Assembly: GCA_031551775.1 (NCBI GenBank) | Contig: JAVBND010000021.1 | Location: forward strand, 1-64,000 | Source: Anaerozeibacter sp031551775 | GTDB taxonomy: Bacteria > Bacillota > Clostridia > Christensenellales > Aristaeellaceae | Reading direction: 5' to 3' | DNA length: 64,000 bases | Shown here: positions 24,969-34,049 of the stretch, in pieces | How the letters are laid out: each line of letters opens with the position of its first letter | How positions within the stretch are numbered: position 1 is the first letter of the stretch | The notes under the pieces: model-generated | The model's database searches: none | What the model was told of the DNA's origin: nothing | What the model saw: the letters and a program-made list of their open reading frames with translations, nothing else | Translations under genes and position numbers: made by a program

Positions 24969-27221
24969 TTGAACACAGGACCTGAGTTCGCGCGCGAGCA
25001 AGCGCATCTTGACGGGGTACTCGCCGTTGTCCGAGAACAACTGCTCAAGGCGCTGCAATCGGGCGAAGCGCGCTACGATGAACTGGTACTGGCGCGGCAG
25101 GAACTCAATGAGCAAACCGAGCAAATGTTCAGAAACCTCAACTCCGCCCAAGGGTTCGAGGAACTGGCCAACCTCAATCAATTGGCGCAACCGCTCTTCG
25201 TCGATCAGCGGCTCAGCGAAATGGGCTTAAAGCACATTGAAGCGCTTCGGCGCATGGCGGACGCGCCCTATTTCGCGCGCATCGACCTCAAGTACGAAGA
25301 GGGCGACACCGAGAAAACCTACATCGGCCGCGCGGCGCTGAGAAGCGGGGCGTCGGGCGAAATCCTGGTCACCGACTGGCGCGCGCCCGTCGCCAGCGTT
25401 TTTTACCGCTACGGCGTAGGCAGCGCGCGCTATGACGCGCCCGCCGGGACGGTCGGCTGTGAAGTGCTGCTCAAGCGCCAGTACGAGATCGTGCGCGGCG
25501 CGCTCAAATACTGCTTCGATGCCGATGTCGAGGTCCAGGACGAGTTCCTGCGCAGCCTTTTAAGCCGCAACGCTTCCCCGCAGATGAAAGCCATCGTCGA
25601 AACCATACAGCGCGAGCAGGACAGCGCCATCCGCGACATGGAACACGATTTGCTCATGGTGCAGGGCGCGGCGGGCAGCGGCAAGACCTCGATCGCGCTG
25701 CACCGCGTGGCGTACCTGATGTTTGAGGGGCTCGCCTCGCGCCTGTCGGAGAAAAACATCCTGATCCTCTCCCCCAACGCGCTCTTTGAGCGCTATATTG
25801 AAAACGTGCTGCCGGAACTGGGCGAAAAAAGCGTCGATTCCGTGACGCTTGAGCGCTTGCTCGAAGCGCGGCTGGGCGGCCGGGTCGAAACGCGCATCGA
25901 CCGCTTTGAGGCGCTGTGCCTGGCCGATCGCGAACGCCGCGGCCTTCTGCGCGCGGCTTGCGCATTCAAGGGCTCCCGCGATTTTCTCAAAATCCTGGAC
26001 CGCTTCATCGAAGCGCTGCCCCGGCGCGTGATTGCGTTTGAAGATGTCTACTACGCCGGGCGCGTGATCGCAACGCGCGAGGGCTTGCGCGCGCGCGCGT
26101 CGAGAAGGGGCGGGAAGCTCCCGCTGGGCGTCGAGCTCGTGCGCATGGAAAAAGCGCTGTGGACGGCGGTCCATGAAAGGCGCGCCGAGCGCCTTGACGC
26201 CCTTCGCGACTGGGCGCGCACGCTGCCTTGGCATGTGCTCGAGGTGGACGCGTTTGCGCGCGCCTGCTCGATTTTAGAGTGCCGCGCGCTGGCGCGGCGC
26301 ATCCGGCGCTTTACGTGCCTTGACGCCCGCGCGCTCTACCGCCTCCTCATGTCGGACGCGGGCGCGTTTGGCCGTTTGGCGCGGGGGCTCAATCTGCCGG
26401 ACGGGCTTGACGGCATGCTTGAGGATACCCGCGCCGCGCTGGACAAAGACCGCCTGACGCTTGAAGACGCTTCCGCCATCGCATACCTCGACATTCGGCT
26501 GATGGGTGCGGGCTCCATGTACCCGGACATCCGCCAGCTCGTAATCGACGAAGCCCAGGACGTAAGTGAATTGCAGTTCGCGCTTATGAACCTCATCTTT
26601 CCGCGCGCGCGGCTGACGGTGCTGGGTGATGTCCATCAAGCCATCGACCGCGAAGCGGATATGTCGCATTACGAAAGCATTCGCCGCGCGTTGCCCAGGC
26701 CGCGATCGGCGCTGGTGACGCTCGACAAGAGCTTCCGCTGCACGCGGGAGATCCTGCGCTTCGCTTGCCGCTTCCTGGGCCCCGACGTCCGCATCGAGAG
26801 CTTCAACCGCACGGGCGAAGCGCCGCGCGTGACCGGCGCAAAAAGCCGCGCGGAGCTTGAGCGTGAAATCGCGCGGACGGTTGAGCGCCTTAGGCAGACG
26901 GGCTGCGGCTCCATCGCGCTCATCACCAAGACGGAGCATGACGCGCGCGATTGGCACGCGCGGCTCTTCGCCATCCCCGACCTGCGCCTGATCGAGGGCT
27001 ATGAAGCCGCGCGGGGCGCGTTCGTCATACCGCTCGCGTTGTCAAAGGGGCTTGAGTTTGACGCGGTGCTGGTGCTGGACGCGGATGATGCGCACTACGC
27101 CCAGCCGGAGGACAAGCAATTGCTCTATGTCGCATCGACGCGCGCGCTGCACGATCTGAGCGTGTTTTATGAAGGCGCGCCCAGTCCCTTTCTGCCGCTT
27201 CCAAAGGAGGTGCAGCCATGA
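24969..27221 (+). CDS. helD: HelD-type UvrD/Rep-family helicase (RNA polymerase recycling factor)
   Basis: About 750 aa. The N-terminal coiled-coil arm is followed by the HelD-specific PYFARIDLKY...KTYIGRAALR...EILVTDWRAPVASVFYRYG block, then a UvrD-like motor: Walker A VQGAAGSGKTSIALHR (about 235-250), LVIDEAQDVSELQ (motif II), GDVHQAI (III), LDKSFRCTREILRF (IV) and ALSKGLEFDAVLVLDAD (V). In Gram-positives HelD pries stalled RNA polymerase off DNA. Several starts are possible: GTG 24960 or TTG 24969; GAGGTG sits 6 nt before TTG 24969, so that one is used. The stop overlaps the next gene (ATGA). Confidence 0.9.
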   Translation: MNTGPEFAREQAHLDGVLAVVREQLLKALQSGEARYDELVLARQELNEQTEQMFRNLNSAQGFEELANLNQLAQPLFVDQRLSEMGLKHIEALRRMADAPYFARIDLKYEEGDTEKTYIGRAALRSGASGEILVTDWRAPVASVFYRYGVGSARYDAPAGTVGCEVLLKRQYEIVRGALKYCFDADVEVQDEFLRSLLSRNASPQMKAIVETIQREQDSAIRDMEHDLLMVQGAAGSGKTSIALHRVAYLMFEGLASRLSEKNILILSPNALFERYIENVLPELGEKSVDSVTLERLLEARLGGRVETRIDRFEALCLADRERRGLLRAACAFKGSRDFLKILDRFIEALPRRVIAFEDVYYAGRVIATREGLRARASRRGGKLPLGVELVRMEKALWTAVHERRAERLDALRDWARTLPWHVLEVDAFARACSILECRALARRIRRFTCLDARALYRLLMSDAGAFGRLARGLNLPDGLDGMLEDTRAALDKDRLTLEDASAIAYLDIRLMGAGSMYPDIRQLVIDEAQDVSELQFALMNLIFPRARLTVLGDVHQAIDREADMSHYESIRRALPRPRSALVTLDKSFRCTREILRFACRFLGPDVRIESFNRTGEAPRVTGAKSRAELEREIARTVERLRQTGCGSIALITKTEHDARDWHARLFAIPDLRLIEGYEAARGAFVIPLALSKGLEFDAVLVLDADDAHYAQPEDKQLLYVASTRALHDLSVFYEGAPSPFLPLPKEVQP

Positions 27222-27508
27222 TCTTTGCGAATGTGCGCCGAATGATGGCGGAAATTACCGGCGCGGGCGAAGAGGAAATCGCGCCCGGCACGCACCTGTC
27301 CCGCTCAAACGGGGTCGATGCCACGGCGCTGGCCAAGCTTGTGATGAAGTGCGAGCACGCGTTTCGCGTCACCATACCGGACGAGGATGCCGCCTTCTTC
27401 GGGGATGTCGGCGATCTCGTCAGCGCCATAGAAGAAAAGCTCGCCGATGGCCGCGAGGACTACGTTGCGGTTAAAGACGACGACCGCACGGCGTGGTACT
27501 ACGAGTAA
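27218..27508 (+). CDS. Acyl-carrier-protein-like protein lacking the attachment serine
   Basis: 96 aa. The body aligns with acyl carrier proteins: helix 1 FANVRRMMAEITGAGEEEI, helix 2 ALAKLVMKCEHAF, then VTIPDEDAAFFGDVGDLVSAIEEKL. The phosphopantetheine motif DSL reads D-A-T (in NGVDATAL), so it cannot carry the prosthetic group at the usual place. A C-terminal extension of about 18 residues ends DDDRTAWYYE. The ATG overlaps the helD stop by 4 nt, so it is translated with HelD; AAAGGAGG lies in the last helD codons. No fatty-acid genes are nearby. A divergent ACP paralogue used for binding is the best reading; function unknown. Confidence 0.75.
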   Translation: MIFANVRRMMAEITGAGEEEIAPGTHLSRSNGVDATALAKLVMKCEHAFRVTIPDEDAAFFGDVGDLVSAIEEKLADGREDYVAVKDDDRTAWYYE

Positions 27509-27524
27509 ACCGCCAAAACCAAGG

Positions 27525-27556
27525 AGCCGCGGCGCTGCTTTGTCAGCGCCGCGGCT
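27525..27556. terminator. Bidirectional terminator
   Basis: AGCCGCGGCGCTG pairs perfectly with CAGCGCCGCGGCT (13 bp, loop 6). It lies between two convergent genes (the ACP-like gene and the flavoprotein). T runs are weak on both sides. Confidence 0.7.
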
Positions 27557-27577
27557 TCAGCTTATCAAGCTTGCGGT

Positions 27578-29359
27578 CTATTTCGCGCCCAGCGCGTAAT
27601 TTGCCGCGCTCTCGCCCGCGATCTTGCCCCAGACGATGGTGCTGGTGTTGGCCAGGCCGCCGATGTTCGCGCTGCCGCCGATGTTCGCGCCGCCCGCCAA
27701 CTCGCCGCCTTCATACAGGCCCGGGATGGGTTCGCCCGCCTGGCTCAGCACCTGCGCGTTTTCATTCATCAGCGGGCCGCCCTTGGTCAGCATGACGTAG
27801 GGGCATGTTTTCAGGGCGTAGAACGGGCCCTTGAGTTCGACCATCGACTCGGCGGGGCGGCCAAACGCCTGATCCTCACCCGCCTGGGCGTAGCCGTTGT
27901 AGGTTTCGACCGTTTGCTTGAGCGCATCGGCGGGAACGCCGATCTTGTCCGCCAGAGCCTCAACGGTATCCGCCTTGACCACGCAATTTTCCGCCGCGAG
28001 CAGCTCGTCAAACTTCGCCCAGCCCTCGTCCTTTGAAATGATCGAAGCCTCGCCCGCTCGCATTTCCTCGGTCAGGATCATGTAGATCAGGTTGTGCGGC
28101 GCGCCGGCGTAAGCCGCCTTGCGCTCGCTGTCAAGGGCGCCAAACTCATTGACCACGCGCTCGCCGTTTGCGTTCACCCAGATCACGCCCGGGTACTCCA
28201 TCACGACGGCCGTGGCGGTCACATCAAAGCCGCCCACCGGCACCGCGCCGGGATAGGCAGGCAGGTAGTCCATGTTGCTGAACTGCGCGCCGGCTTTTTC
28301 GGCGAACGCATAGCCGTCGCCCGTCACGAAGGAGGGCGCCATGGTCAGCACGTTTTCATAGTTGTACTTGTGCAAAAGTTCCTCGTTGTGGCCGTAGCCG
28401 CCGGTGGTCAGTATGGTGGCCGGCGCGCGGTACTCGGTTCCATCCTCCAGCACAACGCCCTTGACCGCCGCGTCCTCTACGATGATGTCCTTCACCTGCG
28501 TGTTCAAAAGTACGCTCACGTTGCCCTTTTCGACCTGCGCCTCGAGCACCGGGATGATCTTCTCGATGATCGCCTTGCCGTTTCCGGTGACACGGTATTC
28601 GCGCGCCACGTTGAAGGCGTCATAGGAAGCCGACATCTTGGGTTCGCGGTCGCCGAAATCAGCGCCCAGGCTGTCCAGCCAATCGACTGCGGCGGCGGCG
28701 TTTTCGGTGTGCTTGCGGGTCAGTTCGGGAACGTTGGTGCCGCCGCCCATGCGCACGATGTCCTCGGCGAAGTTCTCCGGCGAATCGGTGACGCCCGCGT
28801 CGATCTGCATCTGAGCGCCCGCCGCCGAGGTGGTGCCGCCCGCAAAGCGAATGGAGCCGCCCAGCGCGTCGTTCTTTTCAATCAGGTAGACCTTTGCGCC
28901 CTGTTCGGCGGCGGCAATCGCCGCGTTGATGCCGGTCGAACCCGCGCCCACAATGATGACATCGGGATTTTCAAAGGCAGGTCCCGCCGCTTCTTCGGCA
29001 GGCGCTTCTACCTTGACCAAATCTTCCGCTTTCAGCCCCGCCTGCTCAAGCGCGGAAGCGGCCGCTTCGCGCACAGCGTTTGTGGTCAGCGTCGCGCCCG
29101 CCACGCCGTCCACGTCGATCGAGTTGGTATTGACCATCGCCAGCGGCATCTTTTCTATGGCGACTTTGCCAATGCCGTCGGTTTCCTGATCGCCCACTGC
29201 GCTTGCTTGGGCAATCACGCCACCCTCAATCGTCAGCGTCACACTGACATCGCCGCCAAATCCCTTGGCGGTACCGGTGACCTCCTGCGCCAGCGCCGCA
29301 ACGCTCAGAATGAGCGAGAGCACCAGGGCCAGCAACAAAAACAGGTTGGTTTTGCGCAA
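27578..29359 (-). CDS. Secreted FAD-dependent flavoprotein with FMN-binding domain
   Basis: About 593 aa. Signal peptide, then an FMN_bind domain (about 28-110) with DGVAGATLT, the place where ApbE attaches FMN to Thr, then a flavocytochrome c/fumarate reductase-type FAD domain (VIIVGAGSTGINAAIAAAEQ, NDALGGSIRFAGG). The substrate Arg region GVIWVNANGERVVNE is present, but the later GGxHxx/RLGGNAL region reads GGANIGGSANIGG, so the second catalytic Arg is absent; fumarate or urocanate reduction is not assured. No heme motif. The frame opens earlier, but a promoter at 29405-29435 rules that out; TTG 29359 (or GTG 29368) after GGAAGGG is likely. Probably an extracytoplasmic reductase. Confidence 0.82.
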   Translation of the reverse strand: MRKTNLFLLLALVLSLILSVAALAQEVTGTAKGFGGDVSVTLTIEGGVIAQASAVGDQETDGIGKVAIEKMPLAMVNTNSIDVDGVAGATLTTNAVREAAASALEQAGLKAEDLVKVEAPAEEAAGPAFENPDVIIVGAGSTGINAAIAAAEQGAKVYLIEKNDALGGSIRFAGGTTSAAGAQMQIDAGVTDSPENFAEDIVRMGGGTNVPELTRKHTENAAAAVDWLDSLGADFGDREPKMSASYDAFNVAREYRVTGNGKAIIEKIIPVLEAQVEKGNVSVLLNTQVKDIIVEDAAVKGVVLEDGTEYRAPATILTTGGYGHNEELLHKYNYENVLTMAPSFVTGDGYAFAEKAGAQFSNMDYLPAYPGAVPVGGFDVTATAVVMEYPGVIWVNANGERVVNEFGALDSERKAAYAGAPHNLIYMILTEEMRAGEASIISKDEGWAKFDELLAAENCVVKADTVEALADKIGVPADALKQTVETYNGYAQAGEDQAFGRPAESMVELKGPFYALKTCPYVMLTKGGPLMNENAQVLSQAGEPIPGLYEGGELAGGANIGGSANIGGLANTSTIVWGKIAGESAANYALGAK

Positions 29360-29404
29360 TTCAGACACTTCCCTTCCACGCGATAGGGCCGATGACCCTC
29401 CTTT

Positions 29405-29435
29405 ATTATACCGCAACATGGTATACACAGGTCAA
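29405..29435 (-). promoter_or_regulatory. Promoter of the flavoprotein gene
   Basis: Minus strand TTGACC (29435..29430), 19 nt, TATAAT (29410..29405). The spacing is 2 nt longer than ideal. It sits 46 nt before the TTG start and fixes the start downstream of it. Confidence 0.6.
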
Positions 29436-29478
29436 GCGCCGGGCATGTTTTTTCAATATTTTAATATTGAAGCAAAAT

Positions 29479-30354
29479 TTAGTTAACGCGTTCAAACCCG
29501 CAGCACCGGCCATGCGCCATGAGCACGCTTCTCCCGCTTTCGCGCAGGACCACGTCCAGTTCACAGCATGGCGCTTCGGTGATCAGGCGGCTCATCTTTC
29601 CCATCATGGGCGCGCGTAGTTCGCAGCCTTCGCGGTAGTTCACATCCGCCGTGAGGGCGAGCTTCCCCTGCTTCACTTCTACCTGGTACCGGCCCGGGCT
29701 CTCGCGCTCACCGGCAATCCTCGCCAAGCGATAGGTTGCGATTCGGCGCTGCTCGCCGCCCAGTGTGACCACGCCGATGATCCCGGTGAACCTTGCGCCC
29801 AGGAACGGAATTTCGGCCACCGCCAGCATGAGGGACGCGTCTGCTCGTTCCTCAAAATCGTGGCATTCCATCCACACCCACCTGCGCGGGAACGAACGTC
29901 CCCAGTCCATCTCGATGTACCCGCTGCCCCCGTCAAACAGGATCTTTTCCCCTTCCAGCTGAGCATAACCGTCTACAGCGTGGCGCAGGCTGACGACGCC
30001 GTGAAAGCACTCCATAAACGGCACGTGGCGAAAGGGACCCATGATGTCGCCGCCCGCGAGCGGCGTGATGGGCCCGTACCGAAATTCCGCCCTGACGCCG
30101 TCCAGCGCAAGCGACATCCCTTCGCGGGAGAACCGGTTGTCCCCGATCCTGATCATGAGCGCGTCCTCGCGCACCCACAAGCGGTCATGCGGAAAGGAAA
30201 AATACCGCGCGTGTCCGTTTGAAATCGTCTGAATGAACGCTTCCTTGTTTCCTCTTTCGTCGATCGCATAGCCCGGAATCGCGGCGAATACCGCTTCACC
30301 GGTCCGGTGTTTAAAATACCATCCCTTGAAAAAACGCCGCCGCTTTAGCGCCAA
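29479..30354 (-). CDS. Tocopherol cyclase-family protein
   Basis: 291 aa. RRRFFKGWYFKHRTGEAVFAAIPG at the start, YIEMDWGRSFPRRWVWMECHDF in the middle and the lipocalin-like beta pattern match the tocopherol cyclase-like family (PF14249). In plants and cyanobacteria that enzyme closes the chromanol ring; the many Firmicutes homologues have no known substrate and tocopherol is not expected here. No signal peptide. The open frame extends into the divergent gene, but TTG 30354 with GAGGTG at 6 nt gives a family-like N-terminus. It is divergent from the Rieske flavoprotein (74 nt gap). Confidence 0.78.
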   Translation of the reverse strand: MALKRRRFFKGWYFKHRTGEAVFAAIPGYAIDERGNKEAFIQTISNGHARYFSFPHDRLWVREDALMIRIGDNRFSREGMSLALDGVRAEFRYGPITPLAGGDIMGPFRHVPFMECFHGVVSLRHAVDGYAQLEGEKILFDGGSGYIEMDWGRSFPRRWVWMECHDFEERADASLMLAVAEIPFLGARFTGIIGVVTLGGEQRRIATYRLARIAGERESPGRYQVEVKQGKLALTADVNYREGCELRAPMMGKMSRLITEAPCCELDVVLRESGRSVLMAHGRCCGFERVN

Positions 30355-30428
30355 ATGACTCACCTCATGACTAGTATGGCCAGCCTTTGCCCACAATAGT
30401 TTCTTGACGATTGTTTTTGAGGTGACGT

Positions 30429-31739
30429 ATGCGGTCTCTTTGGATTGACACGGCTGCCATGGGACATTTTCCATCGCTTGAAGGCGACAAAAAAACCGAT
30501 GTGCTGATCATCGGCGGCGGTATGGCCGGTCTTTTGTGCGCGCGCCTTTTGGCGGACGCGGGGGTAGATGTCATCGTTCTTGAAGGCGGTCTCATAGGGC
30601 GCGGCACGACCGGAAACACCACCGCCAAATTGACCGCGCAGCACGGCCTGATGTATGACAGGCTCACCAAAATGCGGGGGCGTGAAAGCGCGGAGCAATA
30701 CCACGCGGCGATGAGCGAAGCGCTTGAGCGATTCCGCAAAATGGCGCAAGGCATCGCCTGCGACTTTGAGGACAAGCGCTCATTTGTATACGGGCTTAAA
30801 AACCGCGAAGCGCTCGAGCGCGAGGTGCGCGCCGCGCGCGCGGCAGGAGCCAAGGCCTCCTTCGTGCCCGAAGTCCCGCTGCCGCTTAAAGTCAAGGGCG
30901 CGGTTTGCTTTGAGAACCAGGCGCAGTTTCACCCGCTCAAGTTCCTGTCGGGCATGTCCATTGGGCTGAACATATACGAGCACAGCTTTGTACATACCTT
31001 GCGCGGCGATCTCGCCCTGACAAGGCGCGGCTCGATCAGGGCGCAAGCCATCATTGTGGCGACGCATTTCCCGATCCTCAACCGCATCGGCCAATATCCC
31101 CTCAAGATGTACCAGCACCGCTCCTATGTGGTGGCGCTCGAAGGCGCGGCCGATGTCGGCGGCATGTACGTGGACGAGGCGGAAAACGGACTGTCCTTTC
31201 GAAATTACGGGGATCTTTTGCTGATCGGCGGCGGCGACCACCGGACGGGGCGCGCCGGCGGCGGCTGGGCGGAGCTTGACGCGTTTGCGGAAGCCAACTA
31301 CCCGTTCGGGACCGAGCGTTACCGCTGGGCGGCGCAGGACACCATGTCGCTTGACGCCGTTGCCTACATTGGCCGCTACGCGCGCGGCGCGCTGAACCTC
31401 TTCGTCGCGACCGGCTTTAACAAGTGGGGCATGACCGGCTCCATGGCCGCCGCGATCGGGCTTTATGGCCTGGTGAGCGGCAAGGCGCCCGATTGGCTGA
31501 ATGTGTTCAACCCCGAGCGCGGCATGATGGGCAAGCAGCTTTTTCTCAACGCCGCGCATTCGGCTCTGGGTCTTATAAACCCCATTCCCAGGCGCTGCAC
31601 GCACTTGGGCTGCGCGCTTTCCTGGAACGGGGCCGAGCACAGTTGGGATTGCCCTTGCCACGGTTCGCGCTTTGACCAATGCGGTCACGTGCTCGAAAAC
31701 CCCGCCATGCGTCCGCGCGGGCAGGATAACGAGAATTAG
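30429..31739 (+). CDS. FAD-dependent oxidoreductase with C-terminal Rieske domain
   Basis: 436 aa. N-terminal DAO-type FAD domain (DVLIIGGGMAGLLCARLLADAG, TTAKLTAQHGL), the family motif GATGFNKWGMT-like ATGFNKWGMTGSM before the C-terminal quarter, and a Rieske [2Fe-2S] domain with both ligand boxes, CTHLGC and CPCHGS. Bacillus YhfW has the same plan but is about 70 residues longer; the shortening is spread through the middle, and no frameshift is apparent. No signal peptide, so cytoplasmic. GAGGTGA sits 3-9 nt before the ATG. Substrate unknown. Its 3' end faces the sensor kinase gene (19 nt). Confidence 0.88.
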   Translation: MRSLWIDTAAMGHFPSLEGDKKTDVLIIGGGMAGLLCARLLADAGVDVIVLEGGLIGRGTTGNTTAKLTAQHGLMYDRLTKMRGRESAEQYHAAMSEALERFRKMAQGIACDFEDKRSFVYGLKNREALEREVRAARAAGAKASFVPEVPLPLKVKGAVCFENQAQFHPLKFLSGMSIGLNIYEHSFVHTLRGDLALTRRGSIRAQAIIVATHFPILNRIGQYPLKMYQHRSYVVALEGAADVGGMYVDEAENGLSFRNYGDLLLIGGGDHRTGRAGGGWAELDAFAEANYPFGTERYRWAAQDTMSLDAVAYIGRYARGALNLFVATGFNKWGMTGSMAAAIGLYGLVSGKAPDWLNVFNPERGMMGKQLFLNAAHSALGLINPIPRRCTHLGCALSWNGAEHSWDCPCHGSRFDQCGHVLENPAMRPRGQDNEN

Positions 31740-31758
31740 GGCATAGTGTCAACAAGCC

Positions 31759-33180
31759 CTAGCCCTCGAGCGCCCCGGTAAAGTCAAACAAAAACGCCGT
31801 GCCTTCCCCTGGCGAACTTTGAACCGCGACTTCGACCCCGTGCCTGAGCGCGACTTGCTTGACGATTGAAAGGCCGAGGCCGGTGCTGCCCGCGTCGCCC
31901 GTGCGGCCCAGGCGGTTGTAGCGCTCGAAGATGTGCGGAATGTCTTCCGCCCTCATGCCGCGCCCATGGTCGCGTATGGTGACGATGGGCGCGGCCGGTT
32001 CCATCTTCATCTCAACCGCTTGACCGGGCGCGGAATACTTGACCGCGTTGTCAATCACGTTCATCAGCATTTGCCGAAGCCGCCCGTAATCGCCCGTTAC
32101 GCGGTAGTCCCTGTCCGGCTCCTGCGAATAAAACCCAACGCCTTGGCCGCCGGCCAACCTGGTTGCGCTCATCGCCACGTCCGACATAAGTTCGGTCAGG
32201 CTCATCGCCTTTTTGTCAAAGGAAAACGAAGCGCTCTTGAGCCTGGACCATTCGAGCAAGTCCAGCACCAAGGCCTTCAGGCCGCCCGCTTCGCGCTCAA
32301 TCTGCGCAAGGTAGCTGGCCTTTTTTTCATCGGTATCGACCACACCGTCCTTTGCGGCTTCAATGGACGCGCAAATGACCGTCACCGGCGTCTTGAGTTC
32401 ATGGGAGACCTCCGACAGGAAGGCTTCCTGCTCCTTGCGCAATACCTCGCGCTGCACCTCCGCCTTTTGCATGCCTTCGGCCATCCCGTCAAGCGTCCGG
32501 GCCAAATCGCCCAGCTCATCCCCGCGCGCAAGCTCAGAACGCGCCGCGTAATCCCCGCCGGACAAAAGCCGCGCCACCGTTTGAAGCCGCCTGAGCGGGC
32601 GCGTGAGCAGGTTCATCATAAAGATGGCAAGGCCGCCCGCGACCAGCAAGCCCAGAACGCCTGAGACCAGCATGGTTTGAATGCTGGTCACCTCGGCGTC
32701 GCCAATCATCGTGGAATCGGTCTTGAGCATCAGCGCGCCGCCCGCCGCTTCCATGGGTACGGCGGCATAAATGTAGAGCTTGCCGTCTTCCTCAAGCCTG
32801 AACACATCCTCCGCGCCGCCGAGCGCGCGCTCCACCGCTTGGGCGACACGGGGCTTCAGGTCGCCGAGCGCCTTCTCGCACAAGTTCCCCGACGCGTCCA
32901 GACAGTGGAACGCGCCGTCCCGATCTATGAGGCCAAGCTTGCCGTGGGTTACGTCCTCAAGCGCGTACAGGTATTCGCGGTTGCCGTCCGCCTGATCAAA
33001 GGGGCGGGTTTTTCCGTAGTGTTCGGCTATATTGGCGGCGTCGTTCCTGACCACGGTTTGATGGTGCGCGAGGTTGGCTTCCTTGGTCATGGCGTGGTAA
33101 ATCGCCGTGATCAGAAGCGCATAGACGATCAGGAGCAGGCTGGTCACCGCGAGAAGCTTAAGAATCATGTGCTTCTTCAT
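31759..33180 (-). CDS. Sensor histidine kinase
   Basis: 473 aa. Two transmembrane helices (about 8-29 and 168-190) enclose an extracytoplasmic domain of about 135 residues with one Cys pair (HCLDASGNLCEK). HAMP follows (LTRPLRRLQTVARLLSGGDY), then the HisKA box SEVSHELKTPVTV with the phospho-accepting His, and an HATPase domain (NVIDNAVKYSAPG, DHGRGM, GLGLSIVKQ). The ATG overlaps the response regulator stop (ATGA), so the pair is one operon. Signal unknown; the surrounding flavin genes suggest redox or envelope sensing as an inference. Confidence 0.93.
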   Translation of the reverse strand: MKKHMILKLLAVTSLLLIVYALLITAIYHAMTKEANLAHHQTVVRNDAANIAEHYGKTRPFDQADGNREYLYALEDVTHGKLGLIDRDGAFHCLDASGNLCEKALGDLKPRVAQAVERALGGAEDVFRLEEDGKLYIYAAVPMEAAGGALMLKTDSTMIGDAEVTSIQTMLVSGVLGLLVAGGLAIFMMNLLTRPLRRLQTVARLLSGGDYAARSELARGDELGDLARTLDGMAEGMQKAEVQREVLRKEQEAFLSEVSHELKTPVTVICASIEAAKDGVVDTDEKKASYLAQIEREAGGLKALVLDLLEWSRLKSASFSFDKKAMSLTELMSDVAMSATRLAGGQGVGFYSQEPDRDYRVTGDYGRLRQMLMNVIDNAVKYSAPGQAVEMKMEPAAPIVTIRDHGRGMRAEDIPHIFERYNRLGRTGDAGSTGLGLSIVKQVALRHGVEVAVQSSPGEGTAFLFDFTGALEG

Positions 33181-33866
33181 GCTTTCAGCACCTCAAAGGC
33201 GTAACCGACGCCCCATACGGTCTTGATTTCAAACAAGGGATGCGGATGTTCGTCTATCTTGGCCCGCAGGCGCTTGATGTGGGTATCGACCGCGCGGTCG
33301 CTCCCGATGTGCTCATACCCCCATACCATGGTCAGGAGGTTGTCGCGCGTAAACACGCGGCCCGGCTTTGACGCGAGCGTCCACAGCAGTTCGAGCTCCT
33401 TGCGCGTCAGGATCACCCGCTTACCGGCAAGCATAGCCGTTTGCTGGGGCAGGCTGATCACGAGCTGCGCAATCGACAGCGTCTCCTCCGACCCGGCCTG
33501 TGGTACGCGCCGAAGCGCCGCGCGGATGCGCGCCATAACCTCATTGGGGGAAAAAGGCTTCACGATATAATCATCCGCGCCCAGGTCCAGCCCCGCCACG
33601 CGGTCTCGGTCTTCGTTTCTGGCTGTGATCATCAAGATTGGAGCGCTTGACACGGCGCGCAAACGCTTGAGCACCTCCACGCCGTCGATTCCCGGCAGCA
33701 TGACGTCGAGCAGCACCAGGCACGGCTGATGCCTGACGAAAAGTTCAAGCGCCTCTTCCCCTGTGCGCGCGATGAGCGGCGAGTAACCCTCCTTGCGCGC
33801 ATAGTCGGACAGGATGGTCAAAATCGATTCGTTGTCGTCAACGATCAAGATGGGCTTCACGCGCAT
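33177..33866 (-). CDS. OmpR/PhoB-family response regulator
   Basis: 229 aa. Receiver domain with DDNES acidic pair, phospho-acceptor LVLLDVMLPG (Asp about 52), Thr in ILMITAR and Lys in YIVKPF; then a winged-helix DNA-binding domain (LTRKELELLWTLASKPGRVFTR, GSDRAVDTHIKRLRAKI). Start choices are ATG 33866, GTG 33869 or GTG 33860; GAGGTG placement would suit 33860 best. Divergent from the FMN-binding protein gene at 34050, a likely target. Confidence 0.93.
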   Translation of the reverse strand: MRVKPILIVDDNESILTILSDYARKEGYSPLIARTGEEALELFVRHQPCLVLLDVMLPGIDGVEVLKRLRAVSSAPILMITARNEDRDRVAGLDLGADDYIVKPFSPNEVMARIRAALRRVPQAGSEETLSIAQLVISLPQQTAMLAGKRVILTRKELELLWTLASKPGRVFTRDNLLTMVWGYEHIGSDRAVDTHIKRLRAKIDEHPHPLFEIKTVWGVGYAFEVLKA

Positions 33867-34049
33867 CACCTCGCCTTAGATATCGCATGGATCATATCAC
33901 ATCCATTTCCCATATAACAGCACATTCGCACGACTCTTGTGAAAATTTCTTCGAATGATAAAAAGTACATCATTTCGCCATAAATCGAACCTATTCTATG
34001 CCTCATGGTAAAACCCAATCGATACATTTTGAAGGAGGCAGGTTTACTC

